In this document: positions 56,311 to 64,000 of the stretch, in pieces | Position numbering within the stretch: position 1 is the stretch's first letter | Layout: each line of letters opens with the position of its first letter | From: Nannocystis pusilla | Lineage (GTDB): Bacteria > Myxococcota_A > Polyangia > Nannocystales > Nannocystaceae | NCBI RefSeq assembly: GCF_020073745.1 | Contig: NZ_JAIRAU010000029.1 | Coordinates: 61,710-125,709, forward strand | Direction: 5' to 3' | Length of the DNA: 64,000 nt | The notes under the pieces: model-generated | Database searches by the model: none | Seen by the model: the letters and a program-made list of their open reading frames with translations, nothing else | What the model was told of the DNA's origin: nothing | Position numbers and translations under genes: made by a program

Positions 56311-57756
56311 TCAGGTGATGCCGATGCAGGCGAGGTGCGCGCGGGACAGGTCGGGCTCGTCGATCTCCAGGATCACGAAGTCGCGGGTCGGCGCGGCGAA
56401 GCGGACCTTGAGGCTCACGCGGCCGACGTCGATCGCGCGCCGCTCGCTGCGACCGTCGCCGCGGGCGGCGTGGCAGACGACCTCGCGCAGGCCGAACTCT
56501 CGCCGGCCGCACCACACGTGGCGCACGCCGCCCGGCTCGAGCAGGACCCGCGTCAGCCGGCTGCCGACGCCGCTCTCGCTCGAGTACAGGCCGGGGCGCT
56601 CGCCGATCTGGCCGACGACCGAGAGCGCGAGCGCGACGTCGGCGTAGCGGTGCAGCACGAGGTTGCACGCCAGTCCGGCGCCGAGCGGGATCTCGAGGCC
56701 GTGCCGCAGATCGTCGGCGGCGATCGCATAGGGGTAGAGCACGACGGTGTGCTCGGGGGTGTTGAGCTGCAGCGGCACCGGCGTGGGGGCGACGTCGACG
56801 GCGCGCCAGTTCTCCGGCAGCGCCGCGCCGAACTCGTCCTGGCCGGGCACGGCGGCCTCGAGGGTGCGCTCGAGCGCGTCCAGCAGCTCGCGGGCGTTGA
56901 GGTAGCGGTCCCGGGGGTAGATCGCCACGGCGCGGGCGAGGACCGGCTCCCAGGCGCCGACGTCGACGTCGACGAGGCCGGGGGTCGGCCGTCGCAGCGC
57001 GCAGGCGCCTCGATCGGGGTCGTGCGCCGAATCGGGGTAGGGCAGCTCGCCGGTGAGCATATGATGCAGGACGAGGCCGATCGCGTGGACGTCGGTCCAG
57101 GTGCCGGTGTGCTGACGCAACATTTGTTCGGGCGCGGGATACCTGGGCGAATGGGCGACGAGCCCCGACTGGGTTGGCTCGTCGGTCGGCTGGGCCTGGG
57201 CCTCGAACGGGGCCCGGATCCGGGCGATGCCGAAGTCGATGAGCCGGACCCGCGGGCCCTGCGGGGCGTCGCACACGATGATGTTGTTGGGGGCGACGTC
57301 GCGGTGGGCGATGCCCCGCGTGTGCGCCTCGGCGAGCGCCTCGAGCACGGGGCGCAGCAGCTGCAGCGCCTCGGGCGGCGACCAGGTGCGCCGCGGCTGC
57401 TGGCGCAGGAGGCCGGCCAGGGTCGGGCCCTCGAGCCACTCGAGCGCCACCCACGGCACCTCGCCGCGGCCGGGCAGCGCGATCGAGCCGCAATCGTAGG
57501 GGCGGACGATCGCAGGGTGCTCGAGGGTCGAGAGGATCTCGATCTCCTGGAAGAAGTGTTGAATGGCCTCGCGGGCGATCGCGGTCTCGGTGGCGGCGAG
57601 CGGCGCGAACACCTTGACCGCGATCTGCTTGCCCAGCGACAGGTGGCGGCCGCGGTACACGATGCCGAAGCCGCCGCGCGCGACGGCGCGCTCGAGCACG
57701 AAGGTGTCCTTCAGCATCGCGCCGCACAGACCCAGGATGTCGAGATCGTCCTTCAT
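56311..57756 (-). CDS. Ser/Thr protein kinase
   Basis: 481 residues from ATG 57756. Kinase domain (about 18-290): ARGGFGIVYRG, Lys48 (IAVKVF), AHRDVAPNN (HRD 151-153), IDFGIAR (DFG 174-176), SPRYPAPEQ in the activation region. HRDVAPNN rather than HRDLKPEN is typical of a myxobacterial subgroup. The 190-residue C-terminal part has beta-rich sequence with LSLKVRFAAPTRDFVIL-like strands and no membrane helix, possibly a regulatory fold. First gene of the kinase pair, with the Cys-rich kinase eight bases downstream. Confidence 0.92.
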   Translation of the reverse strand: MKDDLDILGLCGAMLKDTFVLERAVARGGFGIVYRGRHLSLGKQIAVKVFAPLAATETAIAREAIQHFFQEIEILSTLEHPAIVRPYDCGSIALPGRGEVPWVALEWLEGPTLAGLLRQQPRRTWSPPEALQLLRPVLEALAEAHTRGIAHRDVAPNNIIVCDAPQGPRVRLIDFGIARIRAPFEAQAQPTDEPTQSGLVAHSPRYPAPEQMLRQHTGTWTDVHAIGLVLHHMLTGELPYPDSAHDPDRGACALRRPTPGLVDVDVGAWEPVLARAVAIYPRDRYLNARELLDALERTLEAAVPGQDEFGAALPENWRAVDVAPTPVPLQLNTPEHTVVLYPYAIAADDLRHGLEIPLGAGLACNLVLHRYADVALALSVVGQIGERPGLYSSESGVGSRLTRVLLEPGGVRHVWCGRREFGLREVVCHAARGDGRSERRAIDVGRVSLKVRFAAPTRDFVILEIDEPDLSRAHLACIGIT

Positions 57757-58829
57757 CCGAACCCCCTCTCCCTCGATCGATCGGCGACGCCTCGCCGCGG
57801 CGTGCGGGTGAGCACAAGCACCACGGAGCGGACGAGGTCGGGCGGAATCGCGACATGCATCGATCGATCGCTGCCCGACCGATCATGCGAGGAGCCCCGC
57901 GCCGCCGCGGGCGCCGCAGGTCACTTCGCGCGCCGGAGCGGGTGCTCGCGCCGCTGGCCGAGGAGCGGCGCCCGCGGCTGGCAGGCGGCGCCGGACGAGA
58001 TCGTGACGCCGTCCGAGCCAGTGTTGAGGATCACGAGGTCGAGCGACTCGCCGCCGCGGGTGTCGACGAGCCAGAGGTCGTGGGGCGGTCGAATGGTGGG
58101 TGAAGCCGACGTCGCCGGTGAGGTCGGCGAGCGTGACGCGGCCCGCACCGGGCCGAGCGGCAGGCGGGCGTGGACGGAGAGCCGGCCCTCGACCCGCAGG
58201 ACACACAGGTCGCGAGGGAGTGTTGCTCATGGCGACGTCGAGCAGGCCGTCGCCGGGGAGGTCGGCCACGGCGCACGGGTACGATCGGACAGGGCTGAAA
58301 GTACCTGACCTATGGGCCATGCGGACGTCGAGGAGGTCGAGGCGGCCGTCGCGGTCGAGTTCGAGGCCATGTCGCGCCGGTGGGCGAAGCAGTTGGTGCG
58401 CAGCTCGCCGGCGGGGGCCGCGGGCGCGGGCTCGGGCGTCACGGCGAGGATGGGGAGGCGGGGGCGACGGTGCCGGCGCGGGGGCAGCTGCGGCGGGCTC
58501 GGGGCGCCGCAGACAATGCGTATAGTCTGTCCGCGAAGACGGCGAACACTTGTCCGTCGATCGGCCGCGCGCGCGGCGAATTCGCGGCGACGCGCCGTCT
58601 AGCGAGGCACCCGTGAATGGGGGGATCCGGCGACGCTGTCGCTAATCGGGTGGAGATCTTCCGTGGGGTGGACCACACAATCGCCGCAACCGGCAGGCGC
58701 CCGCCTCGGCGGGCCCCAACCACCGCACGGGCGGCGGCGGCGACGACGAAGACGCGTGATAATTTTCGCGGGCCGGGTCGGAGCGGCGCGCCCGAACTGC
58801 GCCTCCGGTCTTTACGAGAGACATGATGC
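57757..58829. other. Long non-coding gap with a decayed gene
   Basis: 1,073 bases. The minus strand between 57921 and 58368 holds an FG-GAP remnant (separate entry). The rest, 58370-58829, shows no supportable frame; Pro/Ala-rich shadow frames on both strands look like degenerate linker DNA. The end of this gap holds the promoter of the gamma-glutamyltransferase. Confidence 0.5.
57921..58368 (-). pseudogene. FG-GAP/VCBS repeat protein remnant with frameshift
   Basis: Read on the minus strand, 58368 onward gives GLELDRDGRLDLLDVR and then PCAVADLPGDGLLDVAMSNT, two Asp-rich FG-GAP calcium-loop repeats (DxDxDGxxDL). About 150 bases on, the frame is lost and the match continues in a neighbouring frame as RDLCVLRVEGRLSVHARLP and, near the end, LWLVDTRGGESLDLVILNTG to a stop at 57921. 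The upstream part is missing. This is a frameshifted fragment of an FG-GAP beta-propeller protein. The frameshift could also be a sequencing error. Confidence 0.6.
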
Positions 58830-60722
58830 ATGGCGAACCGTGATCTCGGACACTATGTGCATAGTTGTTTCGCGCGGCTCGGATTCGGGCTGGTGGCGGT
58901 GAGCGGCTGCGTCGCCTCCGAACACCCGGAGGGCGGCCCGGCGACGCCGATGCCGGACTGCTGCCTGCCGGACGACATCGGCGCGCCGATCGCCGGCCCG
59001 AGCCCGGCGTTCACCGGAGGGGTGGTGGCGGCGAGCGAGCCGCTGGCGGCCGAGGCCGGCGCGGCGATCCTCGCGGCCGGCGGCAACGCCGTCGACGCGG
59101 CGGCGGCGGTGCACTTCATGCTCAACGTCGTCGAGCCGCAGTCGTCGGGGATCGGCGGCGGCGGGTTCATGATGATCCACCTGGCCGGCTGGCGCCCCGA
59201 GGAGACGGTGGTGATCGACTTCCGCGAGCAGGCGCCCGCGGCGGTGACGCCGTCGATGCTCGCCACCGATCACGCGCCCGACGTCAAGTCGTCGAGCGGC
59301 TACACCGTCGGCGTGCCGGGGGCGCTCGCGGGCGTGGCCCACGCGCTGGCGAGCTACGGCACGCGCAGCCTCGGCGAGACGCTGGCGCCGGCGATCGCGG
59401 CCGCGCGCGACGGCTTCGAGGTCAGCGATCGTCTGGCCCGAGAGACAGGCTCGTCGCGGCTCAAGGTCGAGCCGGGCGTGCCGGCCTACGAGGAGGCGCG
59501 CCGGCTGTACCGGCCCGACGACAAGCGGCTCCAGGCGGGCGACGTGCTCGTGCAGCCCGATCTGGCGCGGACGTTCGAGCTGATCGCGCGCCACGGGACC
59601 GAGGCGTTCTACGACTGCGATCATTCGGCGGGGATCGCCCGGGCGATCGTGGCGGCCCAGGCGGCCACGCGGGCGAGCAATCCGGGCGGCACGGGCCGCA
59701 TGACCTGCGCCGACCTGAAGAGCTACGCGATCCGCGTGCGCTCGCCGCTGATCGGCAGCTACCACGGATACGAGGTCGTGACCACGCCGCCGCCGTCGTC
59801 GGGCGGGGTGGCGCTGCTGCAGATGCTCGGCGTGCTCGACCGCTTCGAGATCGGCAGCGGCGACCTGAAGTTCGGCGCCGCCGACACGCTGGGCGTGATG
59901 CTCGAGGCGCTGCGCGTGGCGTTCGCCGATCGCCGGATGTGGCTCGGCGATCCGGAGTTCGCGTACGTGCCGGCGGAGGGGCTGCTGGACCGGACCTACG
60001 TCGCCGAGCGCTCGGCGCTGATCGCCGCCGGCGAGCGGCGCAGCAGCGTCCCCGCCGGCGATCCGCGGCCGTACCAGCCGCCGCCGGAGGCCACCGCCGA
60101 GACGCTGGCCGAGCTCGAATTCATGCCGGAGTTCGAGGGCACCGACACCACCCACTTCACGGTGATCGACGAGGCGGGCAACACGGTCAGCGTGTCGAGC
60201 ACGATCGAGCGCGTGTGGGGCACGGGGCTGATGGTGCCGGGCTTCGGCTTCATGCTGAACAATCAATTGGCCAGCTTCAACGACGAGCCGACGGCCTCCG
60301 CGTCGCCGTACAACCCGGGCGCGAACGACCTGGCGCCGCACAAGCGGCCGCGCGCCAGCATCGCGCCGACGATGATCTTCCTCGACGGCGAGCTGGTGGC
60401 CGCCTACGGGTCGCCCGGGGGGACGGACATCATCAGCGCGCTGCTGCAGGTGACGCTCAACCTGATCGATCACCGGCGCACGTTGCGGGCGTCGATCACG
60501 GCGCCGCGGATCGCGCTCGACAGCGCGAGCAGCTCGGCCGAGGCCGGGATCGAGGCGGGCTTCAGCAGCTCGGTGCGCGCCGCGCTCGAGGACCGCGGCT
60601 ACACCTTCGTCGAGGCGAGCGACATCGGGGCGGTGCAGGCGATCGTGACCTACCCGCTCAGCGGGTATCAGTACGGCGCGGCCGACCCGCGCCGGATCGG
60701 CGCGGTGTCGGGCCTGCGATGA
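58830..60722 (+). CDS. ggt: Gamma-glutamyltransferase, lipoprotein
   Basis: 630 residues from ATG 58830. A lipobox (GLVAVSGC-VASE) near residue 27 anchors it in a membrane. The gamma-glutamyltransferase family is clear: AAEAGAAILAAGGNAVDAAA, the oxyanion region SSGIGGGGFMM, and self-processing site EGTDTTHFTV with the nucleophile Thr440, then FGFMLNNQ and substrate motif SPGGTDII. The proenzyme cleaves itself before Thr440 into two subunits. It transfers or hydrolyses the gamma-glutamyl group of glutathione and related peptides. Located before a radical SAM gene with 45 bases between; cotranscription is possible. Confidence 0.95.
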   Translation: MANRDLGHYVHSCFARLGFGLVAVSGCVASEHPEGGPATPMPDCCLPDDIGAPIAGPSPAFTGGVVAASEPLAAEAGAAILAAGGNAVDAAAAVHFMLNVVEPQSSGIGGGGFMMIHLAGWRPEETVVIDFREQAPAAVTPSMLATDHAPDVKSSSGYTVGVPGALAGVAHALASYGTRSLGETLAPAIAAARDGFEVSDRLARETGSSRLKVEPGVPAYEEARRLYRPDDKRLQAGDVLVQPDLARTFELIARHGTEAFYDCDHSAGIARAIVAAQAATRASNPGGTGRMTCADLKSYAIRVRSPLIGSYHGYEVVTTPPPSSGGVALLQMLGVLDRFEIGSGDLKFGAADTLGVMLEALRVAFADRRMWLGDPEFAYVPAEGLLDRTYVAERSALIAAGERRSSVPAGDPRPYQPPPEATAETLAELEFMPEFEGTDTTHFTVIDEAGNTVSVSSTIERVWGTGLMVPGFGFMLNNQLASFNDEPTASASPYNPGANDLAPHKRPRASIAPTMIFLDGELVAAYGSPGGTDIISALLQVTLNLIDHRRTLRASITAPRIALDSASSSAEAGIEAGFSSSVRAALEDRGYTFVEASDIGAVQAIVTYPLSGYQYGAADPRRIGAVSGLR

Positions 60723-60767
60723 GACACGGGTGTCGGGGGCGCGAGGTCGTGGTATAGGCCGGCGAGC

Positions 60768-61937
60768 ATGGCCGGCGCCCGCGATCTCGAGGTCCACCTG
60801 CGCGCGCTCGTCGGCGGGCTGGCCCCCGGCGACGAGCTCGCGCCGGGCCTGCGCCTCGCCGAGGTCACCACCGAGTGCGGGCCGCGCCTGACCTTCGAGA
60901 CAGCCGGCACGCGCGTCCACGTCGAGGTCGCGCGCCTGACCGAGGGCCGCCGCAGCGCGGTGCAGACGCGCCGGCTGGCGCTGTCGTACCGCTTCGACGA
61001 GGCTGTCTCTGCGGACAGGCGGGCGCTCGGCGTCACGGTCTGCCGCGCGGTCGCCGGGGCCGCGGCGAGCCGCGAGGAGGCGGTGCTGGCCGCCCTGGCC
61101 CGCGACGCGGAGATGGCCGAAGAGACAGGCGATGAGCCGGGCGCGCGCGTGCGCGAGGTGGCGGTCGAACGCCTGCTCGAGCGCGCCGAGGGCGGCCGCT
61201 ACTACACGGTGACGCCGTACGTCGGGTGCCTGATCGGCTGCAAGTTCTGCTATGCGCAGTCGCACGTGGCCGAGACGCGGGCGCTGCTCGGCCTGGCGCC
61301 GGCGCCGTGGGGCTCGTACGTCGACGCGCGGATCAACGCGCCCGAGGTGCTTTCAGCGGAGCTCTTGACGCTGCCGCCGGCGCCGATCAAGTTCTGCGCG
61401 GTGGTCAGCGACCCGTACCACGCGATCGAGCGGCGCACGCAATTGACGCGGCGGATGCTGCTGGTGCTGCGCGACGCGCAGGTGCGGGCGGGGGTGCTGG
61501 TGCTGACGCGATCGGCCCTGATCGAGCGCGACCTCGACGTGCTGGCCGCGATCGCGAATGCGTGGACCGGGATCTCGATCCCCACCGTCGACGAGGCGGT
61601 CCGCCGGCACTTCGAGCCGCGCGCGGCCAGCATCCCGGCCCGCCTGGCGGCGCTCGCCGCCTGCAAGGCCGCGGGGCTGCGCACGTTCGCCATGGTCCAG
61701 CCGCTGCTGCCGGGGCCGATCGCGCCGCTGGCCGACGCGCTGGCCGAGCACGCGGGCTCGGTGCGGATCGACGTGCTGCACGGGGTCGAGGGCGCGGCGC
61801 ACGAGTTCGCCGACGCCCGCTGGACGGCGGCCGCGAGCGACGCATGGCAGCAGGAGCAGGCGGCGGCGCTGACGGCGGCGCTGGTCGAGCGCGGGGTGTC
61901 TTTGTGGACAGGTGAGCTGCCGCCGGGGCTCGGGTGA
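60768..61937 (+). CDS. Radical SAM protein with N-terminal extension
   Basis: 389 residues from ATG 60768, with TATAGG nine bases upstream. The cluster motif CLIGCKFCYA gives Cys154, Cys158 and Cys161 (CxxxCxxC). VVSDPYHAIERRTQLTRRML and FAMVQPLLPG are seen in the spore photoproduct lyase-like (SplB/Rv2578c) radical SAM group. Residues 1-140 form an extra domain (LTFETAGTRVHVEVARLTEG), seen here as beta-rich with a basic helix. The substrate is not predicted; DNA or RNA repair and cofactor maturation both occur in relatives. Confidence 0.88.
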   Translation: MAGARDLEVHLRALVGGLAPGDELAPGLRLAEVTTECGPRLTFETAGTRVHVEVARLTEGRRSAVQTRRLALSYRFDEAVSADRRALGVTVCRAVAGAAASREEAVLAALARDAEMAEETGDEPGARVREVAVERLLERAEGGRYYTVTPYVGCLIGCKFCYAQSHVAETRALLGLAPAPWGSYVDARINAPEVLSAELLTLPPAPIKFCAVVSDPYHAIERRTQLTRRMLLVLRDAQVRAGVLVLTRSALIERDLDVLAAIANAWTGISIPTVDEAVRRHFEPRAASIPARLAALAACKAAGLRTFAMVQPLLPGPIAPLADALAEHAGSVRIDVLHGVEGAAHEFADARWTAAASDAWQQEQAAALTAALVERGVSLWTGELPPGLG

Positions 61938-61959
61938 CGCCGGGCGCGCGGCCGCCGGC

Positions 61960-62127
61960 TCACTGTTGTTTGGCGGCAGCGCCGGGCTCGGCCGGCCGGG
62001 ACTCGTCGAGGATCGTCCCGCGCTCGCTCCAGCGCGCGCGGCTGTAGCTGACGCCGAAGATCGCCAGGATGAGCCCGATCCCCACCAGCAGGATTGCGTA
62101 GAGGGGGAACTTTCCGCGGGTGGCCAC
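61960..62127 (-). CDS. Short single-pass membrane protein
   Basis: 55 residues from GTG 62127. One membrane helix (FPLYAILLVGIGLILAIFGV) is followed by a basic juxtamembrane stretch (SYSRARW) and a polar tail. An ATG 13 codons upstream is in frame, but the intervening codons mostly end in A or T, unlike the GC-rich third positions after the GTG, so I prefer the later start. Function unknown. Lies between the radical SAM gene and a DUF4304-like gene. Confidence 0.5.
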   Translation of the reverse strand: MATRGKFPLYAILLVGIGLILAIFGVSYSRARWSERGTILDESRPAEPGAAAKQQ

Positions 62128-62217
62128 GAGATTCGTATGACCCCGACGAGCGCGAACGGCAACCATGCGAGCGGCGCGCCGGGGCGGTCGGGGATGCACG
62201 CGAGCGAGGGCGTCGCG

Positions 62218-62985
62218 TCAGGGGGCCTTCGCGGGCGTCTGCGCGATCCGTCGCTCGTGCTCGGCGCGGTCGGCGGCGGTCAGCGTGAGGTCGGGGTCGC
62301 CGGCGATCAGCTTCTCGAGAATGATGCTGCGCTCGTGGAGCGCGTAGGGGGGCCAGTCGCAGGTGGCGAGGATGTCACGGCCGAGGCGAGCCCAGGCGAC
62401 GGCCTGCTCGCGGCGGCCGTCGAGGCTGGCGAGGCGGGCGAGCAGGACGGTGAGGTCGACGCGGAGCTCGGCGAACGGGGTCATTCGGCTGTGCGACACG
62501 CGAATGTAGTGCGTGGCGACCAGGGCGGGCATGTGTGCATCGAACGCGTCGAGCGGCAGCGCGGCCAGCTCGGCGAGCGCGACCGGGACGCCGGCGAGGA
62601 ACGGCACGGCCTGCTCCTCGATGACCTCGAGCAGGCGCTCGGCGGTCTCCTCGGCCTCGGCGACGTCCTTGCCGAGGTCGAAGTCCTGACCGTACGGCGG
62701 GGCGTGGAACAGCTGGCACAGGCGATAGAAGCAGCAGTCGGGGAAGTCGATCGCGTCGGGGCCGAGCGCGCGCTGCAGCGAGGACGGCAGGCCGAGGCGA
62801 TGGGCCGCGAACGCGAGCGAACCCGAACCTCCGGCCTTGCCGCCGGCGAACCATGCGAGCGTGACGAGGTCGCCCCGACGCCCGCGACCCCGCATGGCCT
62901 TGCAGGTGAAGCCGAGCGCGCGCAGCCGCGGGTTGACCTTCTTGTTGTAGACCTTGGCGAACTCGGCGGTCTTGAGGTTGAGCAT
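62218..62985 (-). CDS. DUF4304-like protein
   Basis: 255 residues from ATG 62985. The first part, FAKVYNKKVNPRLRALGFTC followed by KAMRGRGRRGDLVTLAWFAG, matches the DUF4304 type (short helical start, then a beta sheet binding domain). The remainder is helical (GREQAVAWARLGRDILATCD-like). Possible earlier starts are GTG 63063 and ATG 63135; with the last, the start codon would overlap the opposite-strand start at 63134, so 62985 is preferred because it leaves room for both promoters. Function unknown. Confidence 0.6.
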   Translation of the reverse strand: MLNLKTAEFAKVYNKKVNPRLRALGFTCKAMRGRGRRGDLVTLAWFAGGKAGGSGSLAFAAHRLGLPSSLQRALGPDAIDFPDCCFYRLCQLFHAPPYGQDFDLGKDVAEAEETAERLLEVIEEQAVPFLAGVPVALAELAALPLDAFDAHMPALVATHYIRVSHSRMTPFAELRVDLTVLLARLASLDGRREQAVAWARLGRDILATCDWPPYALHERSIILEKLIAGDPDLTLTAADRAEHERRIAQTPAKAP

Positions 62986-63133
62986 CTTCGGCCACACCTT
63001 GACGTCGGCTGGGAGCCGCGACTCGGGCCAGAAGCGGTACGGGAGGTCCTGCAGGGCGCGCACGGCCTGCAGGATAGCCGCGTCGGCGGGCCGCTGTCGT
63101 GTGGGCGGCGAGCTGTGATACGGTGGCCGGAGC

Positions 63134-63610
63134 ATGTCCTCGCCCCGGCTCCGATTCACCCTCGCCTCGGCCCTGCTCCTGAGCGCTGCGTGCAAGAAGG
63201 AGGCGGAGACGAGCCCGCCGGCGACGGCCGACGCGGCCGCGGAGGGGGCCGCGGAGGCGCCTGCGGACGCGCCGGCGGCCGAGGAGGAGGAGTCGCCGTA
63301 CCTCGACGTGGCCAACTTCAACAAGGCGGTCGAGGCGCACGCGGACGAGATCGTGGCCTGCTACAAGGACACGACGGGCAAGGCCGCCGACGCACCGACC
63401 GGGCGGGTCAAGGCGACGATCGTGGTCGACGGCGACGGCAAGGTGAAGAAGACGACGTTCGACCCGCAGCGCAGCACGCTCAAGGACGACAAGCTGTTCG
63501 CCTGCATGCAGGAGAAGATCGGGGCGTGGAAGTTCAACATCACGCTCAACGGGGCCGACTCGCCGATGCCGTACACGTTCGACCTGACGTCGGGCGCGCT
63601 GCTGCCGTGA
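63134..63610 (+). CDS. Lipoprotein with AgmX/PglI-like C-terminal domain
   Basis: 158 residues from ATG 63134. Signal MSSPRLRFTLASALLLSAAC-KKEA gives lipidated Cys20. An Ala/Glu-rich linker (about 26-55) leads to a 95-residue domain: AVEAHADEIVACYKDTTGKA, GRVKATIVVDGDGKVKKTTF, LKDDKLFACMQEKIGAWKFN. This domain is shared by gliding-motility (AgmX/PglI) proteins and TonB-like energy couplers; a related version is at the end of the kinase at 50845. A role in envelope interactions is inferred. Divergent from the DUF4304-like gene. Confidence 0.82.
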   Translation: MSSPRLRFTLASALLLSAACKKEAETSPPATADAAAEGAAEAPADAPAAEEEESPYLDVANFNKAVEAHADEIVACYKDTTGKAADAPTGRVKATIVVDGDGKVKKTTFDPQRSTLKDDKLFACMQEKIGAWKFNITLNGADSPMPYTFDLTSGALLP

Positions 63611-63634
63611 CGACCGGTCTGACGCGCGGGCGGA

Positions 63635-64000
63635 TCACTGCGTCACGGAGAGGGTGGCGTCGAACCAGTTGATGCCGTCCAGCCATTCGACGCCGGTGTC
63701 GTTGGCGAGGCGGATCGCCTGGCGCGGGTCGTCGAAGAGGGTGGGGGCCGGGTCGGCGAGCTGGAGGCCGATCCGGTAGTTGCCGGGCGGGGCGTTCGCG
63801 GGGACCTTGACGTCGACGCACAGGGTGACGGCCTGGCCGGGTACGAGGGTGCGCAGGTCGAATTCGCCGACCGCCCGGCTGAAGCCGGCGGCGTCCTGGA
63901 ATACGAGGACCAGCGGGCGGGGATTGACGGGGGCGGCGAAGCCGTCGTTGACGAGCTCGAGCGAGACCGGCACCGTCTCGCCCGCGACGGCGGTCTCGGT
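63635..64000 (-). CDS. DUF4832-like protein, C-terminal part
   Basis: The frame is open from the right edge to a stop at 63635 (121 codons visible). VSLELVNDGFAAPVNPRPLV, YRIGLQLADPAPTLFDDPRQ, AIRLANDTGVEWLDGINWFD and ATLSVTQ match the end of DUF4832 proteins, secreted carbohydrate-related proteins of unknown function. The beta-sandwich pattern is visible. The N-terminus, including any DUF4874 partner or signal peptide, lies outside the window. Confidence 0.65.
   Translation of the reverse strand, partial: TETAVAGETVPVSLELVNDGFAAPVNPRPLVLVFQDAAGFSRAVGEFDLRTLVPGQAVTLCVDVKVPANAPPGNYRIGLQLADPAPTLFDDPRQAIRLANDTGVEWLDGINWFDATLSVTQ

Noticed and set aside
54533..57886. A continuous minus-strand frame of over 1,100 codons suggesting a fused kinase protein
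   Set aside because: The upstream half is the wrong frame of the kinase at 56311. The second kinase has its own ATG at 56302 in a separate gene, eight bases after the first stop.
57883..58320. 145-codon minus-strand frame as a real gene
   Set aside because: Only the first part matches FG-GAP repeats; the rest is the out-of-frame continuation, so it is treated as a pseudogene.

Overview
The window is GC-rich (roughly 70%) DNA from what looks like a myxobacterium of the Nannocystis type. This is an inference from content, not from a marker gene. It rests on the many Ser/Thr protein kinases, lipoproteins with long Thr/Asp/Gly linkers behind the lipidated Cys, PAS-STAS and hybrid two-component sensors, He_PIG-type secreted proteins, and a large NRPS-PKS. 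Coding is dense on both strands with very high GC at third positions. No rRNA, tRNA, CRISPR array, intact insertion sequence or prophage was found.

Region by region. 1-2.9 kb: a terpene-cyclase-like toroid protein cut by the left edge, a HAD phosphatase and a cytochrome P450, possibly a small terpenoid locus. 3.1-6.8 kb: a secreted NHL/SMP-30 propeller, then a three-gene phosphorelay operon (PAS-like mini-protein, single-domain response regulator, REC-histidine kinase). 7.3-11.2 kb: two Thr-linker lipoproteins and a small histone-like basic protein. 11.2-15.6 kb: an error-prone DnaE2-type polymerase, a DUF2243 membrane pair and a UdgX-type uracil-DNA glycosylase. 16.1-20.8 kb: a PAS-STAS sensor, an SRPBCC lipoprotein, an AlkD-like alkylation-repair protein, a MAPEG protein and an aldehyde dehydrogenase. 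20.9-23.0 kb: a CPBP membrane protease and a decaying segment with an amber-interrupted gene and a transposase fragment. 23.1-29.6 kb: a Cys-rich lipoprotein, a propeller lipoprotein, an ArsR/AHSA1 pair, a lipoprotein dipeptidase and a BaeRF family protein. 29.5-32 kb: two coupled histidine kinase genes. 32.2-35.1 kb: a propeller lipoprotein and a GNAT acetyltransferase. 35.2-45.8 kb: a 3,148-residue NRPS-PKS with an MDR reductase upstream. 46.2-48.2 kb: a second PAS-STAS sensor and a nitroreductase. 48.4-57.8 kb: a KAS III remnant, paralogous He_PIG lipoproteins around a membrane Ser/Thr kinase, a tiny Fis-type regulator and a two-kinase operon in which one kinase carries an inserted Cys-rich module. 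57.9-64 kb: an FG-GAP remnant, gamma-glutamyltransferase, radical SAM protein, small membrane protein, DUF4304-like protein, AgmX-like lipoprotein and a DUF4832-like protein cut by the right edge.

The most notable items are: (i) the NRPS-PKS, which by my reading activates a Ser-like residue and then Pro before one unreduced C2 extension; (ii) a family of 14-bp tandem repeats at five gene ends; (iii) the kinase with the Cys-rich insertion; (iv) UdgX encoded beside DnaE2; (v) the cyclase/HAD/P450 group; and (vi) several decayed genes: the amber-interrupted gene, the KAS III tail, the FG-GAP gene, the transposase fragment and a STAS scrap. All family names come from reading motifs; no database search was run.
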